From CAZGKW01 sp964526295 (GTDB lineage Bacteria; Planctomycetota; Phycisphaerae; FEN-1346), in assembly GCA_964526295.1 (NCBI GenBank), contig CAZGKW010000023.1, positions 9,198 to 73,197 on the forward strand: DNA of 64,000 bases, written 5' to 3'. A model generated the notes under the pieces. That model did not search any database. It saw nothing but the letters and a program-made list of their open reading frames with translations, and was not told where the DNA came from. Both the position numbers and the translations under genes were made by a program. Position 1 is the stretch's first letter, and the number at the start of each line of letters is the position of its first letter. Shown piece by piece: positions 56,589-64,000 of the stretch.

Positions 56589-56621
56589 CGCGCCAAGCAA
56601 CCAGCGGCGGCAAGAACTGAT

Positions 56622-56790
56622 GGTCCGGAGCGGGTTTCGGTGCAGACCGGCTGGTGCTTGTACCCGTTCCTCTACCTGATTCGCGACCGCGAGAGCGGGG
56701 CGATCCTGTTTCTCGGCCGGCTCGTCGACCCCACGGCCGGCAGAGAACAGGGCTCGCGGAACGGGCTTCCGATGGGGCGACCGCCCCTTA
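56622..56790 (+). pseudogene. C-terminal stump of a serpin gene
   Basis: PFLYLIRDRESGAILFLGRL, then VDPTA (about 56664-56740), is the signature C-terminal strand of serpins (HPFLFLIRD...G.ILFMGRVVDP). A preceding F-G-A-D-R (other frame, 56637-56651) resembles FRADH but is out of frame. The rest of the serpin (about 350 residues) is absent: upstream lies the accessory module. Serpins are protease inhibitors. The stump now runs into the leader of the next gene. Confidence 0.6.
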
Positions 56791-56870
56791 TCGCGGCGCT
56801 GTGCGGCCACCGACCTCTGCGCCGGTGCCCGCCGGGCGGTGGGGGCACGGGGCGCAGGAAAGGGCCTTCG

Positions 56871-59800
56871 ATGCGGCGACTGGCACGGGTCGCCATTCTG
56901 GCGGGGGGTCTGCTGGCCCTGGCCGCCGGGACCGCCGCGGCGGGGCACTGGATCACGCCGGCCTTTCCTGAGGGCGAGGAGCCCGAGTTCCTCCCGGTCC
57001 CGCTCTACTGGTTCACCATCCGCCACGCCCCCCTCCTGTACCGCACGGTCGTCGAGGTGCCCGAGGAGGTCGACCGGGCGACCGTCCTGGCGGCCACCTC
57101 CGGCTACCTCTACGTCTACGTCGACGGGACGCTGGCCTACCGGTGGGCCCCCCAGGCCGGCGACAGCCGCCGCGGCCGGTCCGAGGTTCCCGCCGACCGC
57201 ACGCGCGTCCACGAGGTCGACCTGACGCCGCTCCTTTCGCCCGGCACGCACGCCCTCGCGGTCAGCGCCCCGCGCGAGGGCTTCGCCCTGGACGGCGGCT
57301 TCTATGGCGGGGCCAAGCGCCAGGCCGGCCTCGGCACCGACGGGACCTGGACCGTCACGAAGGTCGGGCCCGCCGCGGTTCTGGCGGACCATCCGGCCAT
57401 GCAGGTCGACTACGACGGCCCGGCGGCGCCCGTGAACGAGCTGGAACGGTGGACGGCCGACGAGGACACGCTGGCCCGCGTCCACGCCCGGGCGGTCCGA
57501 GGGCGGTGCGAAGCCCGGCTCGCCGACGCCCTGTGGCAGCTCGACCTGCTCCTGGAGAAGGGCATCTACGTGGTCGAGGACCGGGCGATGGGCTGGGGCG
57601 GCCCGCAGCGGATCGACTGGCGGCTACGAAGGCAGGCCCGGCGGGTCCTGTGCGACGCCCGCGAGACGCGAGAGGCCCTCCAGAAGCTCGCGTCGGACCG
57701 TCCCGTCGCTGACGCCGAGGCCCTCGCGGCGGCCCTGCCCGAGATGGCCGCGGTCGTCGAGGCCGTCGAGGCGGTCGCCGGAGGCGTCGACGACGTCACG
57801 AACGCGGCCTACGAAGCGGACCACCGTACGGCGTACGAGCTGATCTCGAAACTCGTGCCGGTCAAGGCGGCCGCCGTCGCCCGGGCGGACGACTGGGCGG
57901 TCCCGTACCGGCAGCGGCTCGACGACCTGCTGAACCGCCTGAACGAGGGCCGTTACGACCGCCTGGGCTGGATCGCCCATCCGGAGCTCGTCGACAGCCA
58001 CCTCGACCGGTGGGGGGTCCGGATCAACCCGGTGCGGGGGCCTACCCGCATCGCGGGCCCGCGCCAGTGGCGGTTCAAGCCGGACCCCCGCGACGAAGGC
58101 GTCGAGGCCCGGTGGTGGAGCACCGACTACAACCTCGACAACCAATGGGCCGAGACGAGACCGCGGAGCTGGGTCGGTCTGGAGGGCGTGCCCGCCGGCC
58201 TGGAGGTCGGCTGGTACCGCAGCCGGTGGGCCGTCCCGGGCGAGTGGGGCGGATGCAACGTCGAATTCACGTTCGCCGTCTCCGGCGTCGAGCGGGTCTG
58301 GGTCAACGACGAGGAGGTCACGGCCCTGGGGAGCGGCCAGGAGGCCCGCCTGTACCGCGTGCCGGCCCGCCTGGTCGTCGCCGGGGCGGAGAACCTGGTG
58401 GCCCTTCGGATCGAAGCCGTCGAGATCGAGGAGGAGACGGAGGAGGCCAAGACGCCGCCGGAGGCCGAGAAGAAGGAGGAGAAAAAGGAGGAGGAGCCGC
58501 CGGAGGCGAAGCCGGGCCTCACGGGACGACCGACGGCGGCGTGTCCCGACCTGGACCGGCCGCAAGCCCTGGCCACACCGCCCGTCGACGTCCTTGCCAC
58601 GCCGCTCTCGCCGTGCGTCGTCCTGCTGCCGCGGACCGACGCGGTCGAAGTCCGCCACGGCCTGGGAACGGGGCTGTGCCTGCCGAGCGACGGCCGGATG
58701 GTCCGGCGGGAGGCGTACGACGCCGCGAAGGACGGCCGGCTGGAGGCGGGATGGGTCCTGCTTGGCACGCCGGAGGAGACGGCGAAGCGGTCCGCCTCGC
58801 CGATCCTCCTGGTCTTCGAGAAGCCCCCGCTCGCCGTCGTCTGCCGGGAGGGAGTGGCCCGGATCGTCCTGACGCCCGAGCGTCAGCGGGCCATCGCCGT
58901 CCGCCCGTTCGGCAAGGCCGTCCCCGAGGGGGCCCGGCCGGAGGACCTGCTGGCGACGGTGCGGCTGTGGCACCGGGCGGCCCTGGCGGTGCCTGTCAAC
59001 TACATGAGCGTGACGCGGGTGGAGCGGCGAGGCGAGCCCTACGCCGGGGCATCCGTCGACCGCGTGCCCGCCGGGCCGGTCCTCGGCCAGGGGATCGTCT
59101 ACGACTACCTCGTCACGGACGACGCCTGGGGCACCGAGCCGCTGAAGCTCGCGCCGCTGCCGGCCCTGGCGAGCCTGGCGATCCAGGCGCAGTACCCCGG
59201 CCTGGAGATCGACCGGGCCGAGGACGTCGAGGTGCTCCAGGACGCGGGCCTCCTGGCTCCGTACCGGGCGATCCGAGACCGCGACCGCATCGCCTACCGG
59301 TACCCGATCGAAGCGTTCCCCCGTTTCGTGGGCTTCACGAGCTGGATGTTCGCCGAGGGCGACGCGGGCGTGCGGGGCAACAAGCTGGAGCTCGAGCTGA
59401 TCGCCTCCCTCGGCGCGAACAGCTATCGCCCCCAGCACAACTGGTCGGACCATCCGCCACCGGCGGGCCACTTCCCCCCCGGCGACCGGCGGTCGCGCGT
59501 CGAGGTGCTCGCCGGCTTCTGCAACGCCGTCGGCGTGGGCTACGTCAACAACATCGACCAGACCCTGGGCGGCCCGCGCGAGGTCGTCCGCGACGACTAC
59601 GATGCCTTCATGGACCGCGTCGGAACGCACTACGAGACGATCGCCCGGCAGCTCCGCGACCGGCCCTTCTGGGCCGTCGCCTACGACCTCATCAACGAGC
59701 CGTTCGACCACCGCCACCCGCGGTACAACCCGGCGATCCGGCGGCTGACGGAGCGGATCCGGCAGATCGACCGGCGGCACCTCCTGTACGTCGAGCCGCC

Positions 59801-60260
59801 CGAATCGTGGGGCGGCGCGAGGGACCTCCACCTCGTCGAGCCCACCGGCGACCCCCTCACGGTCTACAGCTTCCACAGTTACAGGTTCCGCCTGAAGGAG
59901 GCCGGAGACCGGTGGCCCACGGCCGAGGCCGACATCTCGGACGTCTACCGGGAATGGCTGCCGGCCATCGAGTACATGGTCCGGCACGGCGTGCCGATCC
60001 ACTGCGGCGAGTTCGGCGGGTTCCAGGCCCCGTCGCACGCCAGTCCGGCCCAGCGGGCCCTCCTCGCCGACCTGTTCCGCGTCTTCGACCAGTTCGGCAT
60101 GCACCACCACTACTACTCGGGGCGGGGCATCTGGGAGTGGCTGCCGGACGGGGGCCTGCGGCCGTCGAACGTGGTCCACGCCTACCGGGCCTACACGGCC
60201 CGGCCGGACTTCAACCGGTTCTGGGAGAAGTGGCCGGAACATCCCGAGCCGGCGCCGTAA
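56871..60260 (+). CDS. Large secreted protein with C-terminal GH5-like domain
   Basis: The 1129-residue product has a signal peptide (ARVAILAGGLLALAAGTAAA), an N-terminal beta-rich jelly-roll-like module (about 40-170, LYVYVDGTLAYRW), a helical domain, a second beta domain (about 420-510) and a Glu/Lys-rich linker near 520-550. The C-terminal barrel (about 800-1129) has GH5-type catalytic residues: Glu943 in LINEPF and Glu1047 in CGEFGGF. It probably acts on an extracellular polysaccharide. ATG 56871 has AGGAAAGG upstream; a frame from 56640 includes the serpin stump and is rejected. Confidence 0.82.
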   Translation: MRRLARVAILAGGLLALAAGTAAAGHWITPAFPEGEEPEFLPVPLYWFTIRHAPLLYRTVVEVPEEVDRATVLAATSGYLYVYVDGTLAYRWAPQAGDSRRGRSEVPADRTRVHEVDLTPLLSPGTHALAVSAPREGFALDGGFYGGAKRQAGLGTDGTWTVTKVGPAAVLADHPAMQVDYDGPAAPVNELERWTADEDTLARVHARAVRGRCEARLADALWQLDLLLEKGIYVVEDRAMGWGGPQRIDWRLRRQARRVLCDARETREALQKLASDRPVADAEALAAALPEMAAVVEAVEAVAGGVDDVTNAAYEADHRTAYELISKLVPVKAAAVARADDWAVPYRQRLDDLLNRLNEGRYDRLGWIAHPELVDSHLDRWGVRINPVRGPTRIAGPRQWRFKPDPRDEGVEARWWSTDYNLDNQWAETRPRSWVGLEGVPAGLEVGWYRSRWAVPGEWGGCNVEFTFAVSGVERVWVNDEEVTALGSGQEARLYRVPARLVVAGAENLVALRIEAVEIEEETEEAKTPPEAEKKEEKKEEEPPEAKPGLTGRPTAACPDLDRPQALATPPVDVLATPLSPCVVLLPRTDAVEVRHGLGTGLCLPSDGRMVRREAYDAAKDGRLEAGWVLLGTPEETAKRSASPILLVFEKPPLAVVCREGVARIVLTPERQRAIAVRPFGKAVPEGARPEDLLATVRLWHRAALAVPVNYMSVTRVERRGEPYAGASVDRVPAGPVLGQGIVYDYLVTDDAWGTEPLKLAPLPALASLAIQAQYPGLEIDRAEDVEVLQDAGLLAPYRAIRDRDRIAYRYPIEAFPRFVGFTSWMFAEGDAGVRGNKLELELIASLGANSYRPQHNWSDHPPPAGHFPPGDRRSRVEVLAGFCNAVGVGYVNNIDQTLGGPREVVRDDYDAFMDRVGTHYETIARQLRDRPFWAVAYDLINEPFDHRHPRYNPAIRRLTERIRQIDRRHLLYVEPPESWGGARDLHLVEPTGDPLTVYSFHSYRFRLKEAGDRWPTAEADISDVYREWLPAIEYMVRHGVPIHCGEFGGFQAPSHASPAQRALLADLFRVFDQFGMHHHYYSGRGIWEWLPDGGLRPSNVVHAYRAYTARPDFNRFWEKWPEHPEPAP

Positions 60261-60378
60261 CGGGCGGCCGACGAACGGGGCGGGTGCTCCAGACCCGCCG
60301 CGCCCGGCTTTCACGGTCAAAGCCGACCGGCTGCTGCGCCCGGTGGGCGCCGTTCGCCTGACAGGGGGCGCCCGGCCC

Positions 60379-61398
60379 TCACGGCAGGTGGGCCTTGACC
60401 CCTTCGAGGGCCTCGGTCGGCTCGCCGTCTGAGTCGAACAGGCCGAAGCCGCCCTTGTAGGTCCAGACGGCCCACGCGACGGAGAGGCCCTCGAGAACGC
60501 CGATGAAGTCGCGGACCCAGTCGCGGCGAATCCTGCCCGGCGCGGCGCCCGTCACGCCGAACTCCCCGCAGTAGAGCGGCAGGCCGGTCCGCTCCCGGAC
60601 CGCCAGCGGCGGCCCGAGGTCGGCCTCCATCGACGACGGGTCGCAAGGCTTGTTCCACTTGGCCAAGGCGTTGCGGTCCGACGGATCGAGACGCTCGAGG
60701 TCCGCCTCGGCGATCGGCACGCCGGGGTAGCGGATCGGCCCGTCGTAAGGGGCGCACTCGGGCACCCACTTGGCCCGGTAATGCGTGATCAGCATCGAAT
60801 TGTAGTAGTGGAAGGTGAGGACCAGGTTCGGATCGTCCTGGGGCACCGCCAAGGCGTGGAAGGTGGCGGCCTGGTTCCACAGGTTCGACCCGAGGACGAC
60901 GGTCCGCTCCGGCTCGGCCTGGCGAATGGCCCGGTAGGGATAGGCGTAGACGCGGTTCCAGTCCTCCGGATCGTCGGCGACGGCCTCGTTCAGGAGCTCG
61001 TAGGCGACCCGGTCGAGCGGCCGGCCGCGAAGGCCCGCCGAGAGGTCCCGCCACAGGTCGGCGAACCGCTCCGGGGCCGACGGGTCCGTAAAGAGCGGCC
61101 GGTCGGCGGCGTTGAAGTAGTGGTCGCGGATGATGTGAAGGTCGACGATCGCCCGCAGGCCCGCCTCGGCACACCAGTCGAGGGCCGCGCCGAGGAAGTC
61201 CCATCCCGCGGCGAGCCGCCCGCCCGACTCGTCCCAGAACTGGACCTCGTCGATCGGCAGGCGGACGTGGTCGAACCCGAGGTCGGCGATCCGCCGGACG
61301 TCGTCGCGGGCGAACCACGCCTCCCGCTCCTCCATGGGCCCTTTCCGCTGGCTCAGCCAGCCCCCGACGTTCACACCGCGACGGACCTGAAAGACCAT
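60379..61398 (-). CDS. Glycoside hydrolase family 5 enzyme, cytoplasmic
   Basis: The 339-residue GH5 barrel has RRGVNVGGWLSQ, FDHVRLPIDEVQFW, AIVDLHIIRDHYFN, acid/base Glu138 in YELLNEAV, FHYYNSMLITHYRAK and nucleophile Glu279 in LYCGEFGV. There is no signal peptide, so it is probably intracellular and processes imported oligosaccharides. GAGGAGG precedes ATG 61398. It is convergent with the large GH5-like gene, and a dispersed repeat pair lies upstream. Confidence 0.9.
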   Translation of the reverse strand: MVFQVRRGVNVGGWLSQRKGPMEEREAWFARDDVRRIADLGFDHVRLPIDEVQFWDESGGRLAAGWDFLGAALDWCAEAGLRAIVDLHIIRDHYFNAADRPLFTDPSAPERFADLWRDLSAGLRGRPLDRVAYELLNEAVADDPEDWNRVYAYPYRAIRQAEPERTVVLGSNLWNQAATFHALAVPQDDPNLVLTFHYYNSMLITHYRAKWVPECAPYDGPIRYPGVPIAEADLERLDPSDRNALAKWNKPCDPSSMEADLGPPLAVRERTGLPLYCGEFGVTGAAPGRIRRDWVRDFIGVLEGLSVAWAVWTYKGGFGLFDSDGEPTEALEGVKAHLP

Positions 61399-61430
61399 GT
61401 CGTTACCTCCTCGCGTTCGACAGCGTGATT

Positions 61431-61545
61431 GAACCACAAAGGGCGCAAAGAGCGAAAAGAACGGCGGAGACGGACCAAGTACTCAAAAAAAGCGTAGTAT
61501 AAACCGGTTCTTGTAACTGTCCTTTGCGTCCTCCGTGGCTTCAAC
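61431..61545. repeat. Inverted dispersed repeat pair (CACAAAG/CTTTGCG)
   Basis: TTGAACCACAAAGGGCGCAA (61431) and CCTTTGCGTCCTCCGTGGCT, then TCAACC (61521-61546), are inverted copies around an AT-rich spacer. The same family occurs at 5.6, 31.9, 48.4-48.7 and 51.45 kb. Confidence 0.6.
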
Positions 61546-61551
61546 CAGGGC

Positions 61552-62553
<1,002 letters not shown>

Positions 62554-62633
62554 CGGGTGTCTCCCGATCGCCTTGCGGCCGAACCGGCCGGGCACAGGCG
62601 GGCCCCGTCGGCGCTCGCCTGGAAGTCCCTTTC

Positions 62634-62950
62634 GCGGCGGGCAGGACTGCCCGCCGCGCTTTCTTTTGGTCCGCCCGCCGCGCTTTCTTACATTTTGCCG
62701 CGCAGTGGCCAGTCTTGGCCGCGGCGCTTTCCTTCATTTTGCCGCGCGGTGGCCAGTCGTGGCCGCGGCGCTTTCCTTCATTTTGCCGCGCGGTGGCCAG
62801 TCGTGGCCACCGCGTTATGCTTGGGTCCGCCCGCCGCGCGTTCCTTCATTTTGCCGCGCGGTGGCCAGTCGTGGCCGCGGCGTTTTGCCTTGGTCCGCCC
62901 GCCCCGCTTTCCTACATTTTGCCGCGCGGTGGCCAGTCTTGGCCACCGCG
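62634..62950. repeat. REP palindrome cluster, left of RAYT
   Basis: One GCGGCGGGCAGG/ACTGCCCGCCGC palindrome (62634-62657) and five copies of the GCGGTGGCCAGTC-type palindrome, with GTGG at 62705, 62749, 62793, 62861 and 62929. Spacings are 44, 44, 68 and 68 bases; the 44-base units lack the TTTTGCTTTGGTCCGCCC segment. The last palindrome abuts the RAYT stop. Confidence 0.9.
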
Positions 62951-63397
62951 CTATTCCTGGGCAACTCTGAAAGCTGTGGACCACGCGTAGTCTTGCGGCC
63001 GGTCCACGATGCCGGCTCGAACAGGGTTGAAGTGGACGTATGCAACAACCTGGTTCAGCTCGCGTTGGCTTCGGATGAGGTTGTCGTCGAACCGGCGCTC
63101 CCAGATCGGGCCCTGGGCTTGAGTGAGACGATGGACGCCTCTGGCCGTCCACCCCTTGAGGCGGCCGATCGCGCGGCCCAGTTCGCCCGCCCTCCGCACG
63201 ATCAGGACGAGGTGGAAATGGTTGGCCATTACACAGTAGGCCAGCACGCCGTAGAAACCTCTGGCTTCGTAGGTCCTGATCGACTCGACGACCAGTGCCT
63301 TCGCTTGGTCGGAAGCCAGGTGGAATTCCGCTCCGTGCGTTCGCGTCGTGATGTGAGCGTACTGTCCGTCTTCGAAGAAATGCGTCACTCTGGGCAT
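62951..63397 (-). CDS. REP-associated tyrosine transposase (RAYT, Y1 HUH family)
   Basis: The 148-residue product is a compact Y1 transposase: THFFEDGQYAHITTRTHGAE, the HUH motif in YCVMANHFHLVLI, and the catalytic-Tyr region YVHFNPVRAGIVDRPQDYAW, preceded by WERRFDDNLIRSQRELNQVV. RAYTs process single-stranded REP palindromes. It appears intact and lies inside a REP array; both flanks carry the same palindromes. GAGG lies 6 bases before ATG 63397. Its GC is lower than that of the core genes. Confidence 0.88.
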   Translation of the reverse strand: MPRVTHFFEDGQYAHITTRTHGAEFHLASDQAKALVVESIRTYEARGFYGVLAYCVMANHFHLVLIVRRAGELGRAIGRLKGWTARGVHRLTQAQGPIWERRFDDNLIRSQRELNQVVAYVHFNPVRAGIVDRPQDYAWSTAFRVAQE

Positions 63398-63439
63398 GCG
63401 ATGCCTCGCCGGTCGGGCGGTGCTCGCCGATGCTGCCTC

Positions 63440-64000
63440 GCGGCGGGCAGGACTGCCCGCCGCGCTTTCTTTTAGTTCGCCCGCCGCGCTTTCCTACATT
63501 TTGCCGCGCGGTGGCCAGTCTTGGCCACCGCGTTTTGCCTTGGTCCGCCCGCCCCGCTTTCCTACATTTTGCCGCGCAGTGGCCAGTCTTGGCCACCGCG
63601 TTTTGCTTTGGTTCGCCCGCCGCGCTTTCCTACATTTTGCCGCGCGGTGGCCAGTCTTGGCCACCGCGTTTTGCTTTGGTTCGCCCGCGGCGCTTTCCTA
63701 CATTTTGCCGCGCGGTGGCCAGTCGTGGCCACCGCGTTTTGCTTTGGTCTGCCCGCCCCGCTTTCCTACATTTTGCCGCGCGGTGGCCAGTCGTGGCCGC
63801 CGCGTGACTTGCGCGTTCCGTCACTTGCGCCTGGAAGTCCCTTTCGCGGCGGGCAGGACTGCCCGCCGCGCTTTCTTTTGGTTCGCCCGCCCCGCTTTCC
63901 TACATTTTGCCGCGCGGTGGCCAGTCTTGGCCACCGCGTTTTGCTTTGGTCCGCCCGCCCCGCTTTCCTACATTTTGCCGCGCGGTGGTCAGTCTTGGCC
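63440..64000. repeat. REP array with 68-bp tandem period, continues past window end
   Basis: Two GCGGCGGGCAGG-type palindromes (63440-63463 and 63846-63869) and seven GCGGTGGCCAGTC-type palindromes, with GTGG at 63511, 63579, 63647, 63715, 63783, 63917 and 63985. The first five are exactly 68 bases apart; 63783 to 63917 contains an extra cassette with the other palindrome. Units carry CTTTCCTACATTTTGCCGCG. The array is open in several frames but not coding. Confidence 0.92.

Noticed and set aside
63430..63807. Open frame of 125 codons in the REP array
   Set aside because: It is a translation of the 68-bp tandem repeat, with no start signal and repeated ACNPRGGQ-like peptides.
63440..64000. 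Regular 68-bp array as a CRISPR
   Set aside because: The units are nearly identical over the full period, with palindromes and no unique spacers; no cas genes are near. It is a REP array.

Overview
The window looks like chromosome from a high-GC member of the Planctomycetota. This is an inference from gene content, not from a marker tree. The evidence is: four large DUF4159 proteins with an N-terminal toroid domain; a MoxR / DUF58 / BatA-like cluster; a secreted protein ending in a FADGH-type tail; a tiny Hc1/histone-H1-like protein; ThuA-like and Gfo/Idh-type enzymes; and many intergenic palindromic repeats. Core genes are very GC-rich with a strong G/C third-position bias. I saw no rRNA, tRNA or CRISPR array.

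Layout. 0.1-9.4 kb holds housekeeping genes: a YlbF-family protein, a small membrane protein, an ISL3-type IS remnant, a YhaM-type exoribonuclease, a secreted protein, lysS, an ABC permease/ATPase pair, and an ilvE-like transaminase ended by a clear terminator. 9.5-24.8 kb is an envelope-type cluster: three tandem DUF4159 paralogues, bL34, a FabZ-like dehydratase, an Hc1-like protein, a BatA-like protein, DUF58 and MoxR on the minus strand, and a divergent fourth DUF4159 gene. 24.8-31.8 kb carries bioF (with a dispersed repeat inside it), ThuA, an SDR, a small secreted protein, a Gfo/Idh oxidoreductase, a GspG-like protein and a zinc dehydrogenase. 31.8-34.8 kb is an accessory patch of lower GC with two copies of a RAYT (REP-associated tyrosine transposase) left end, a DUF2971-like cargo gene, and a dead RAYT split by REP sequences of another family.

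34.8-45.4 kb holds dnaE, a two-gene unknown operon, an unusual signal peptidase I, and the rny-ymdB pair behind a long non-coding leader. 45.6-47.1 kb is a lower-GC three-gene module with its own sigma70-type promoter. It encodes a PARP-like ADP-ribosyltransferase, a small unknown protein and a SecB-like protein, resembling a toxin-antitoxin-chaperone system. 47.3-50.7 kb pairs a Tat-exported GH5 enzyme with a sodium:solute symporter. 50.7-54.4 kb has an IS110 pseudogene, a second DUF58, a promoter-terminator unit that may be a small RNA, and ffh. 54.4-56.6 kb is a second lower-GC three-gene module with its own promoter, followed directly by the C-terminal stump of a serpin gene. 56.9-62.6 kb carries a giant GH5-like protein, another GH5 enzyme and a second MoxR. 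62.6-64.0 kb is a RAYT gene inside an array of REP palindromes, with a 68-bp tandem period, running off the window end.

The main candidates for undescribed biology are the ADP-ribosyltransferase/SecB-like module (45.6-47.1 kb), the orphan module at 54.5-56.6 kb, the REP/RAYT array at the right edge, and the DUF4159 plus MoxR/DUF58/BatA cluster.
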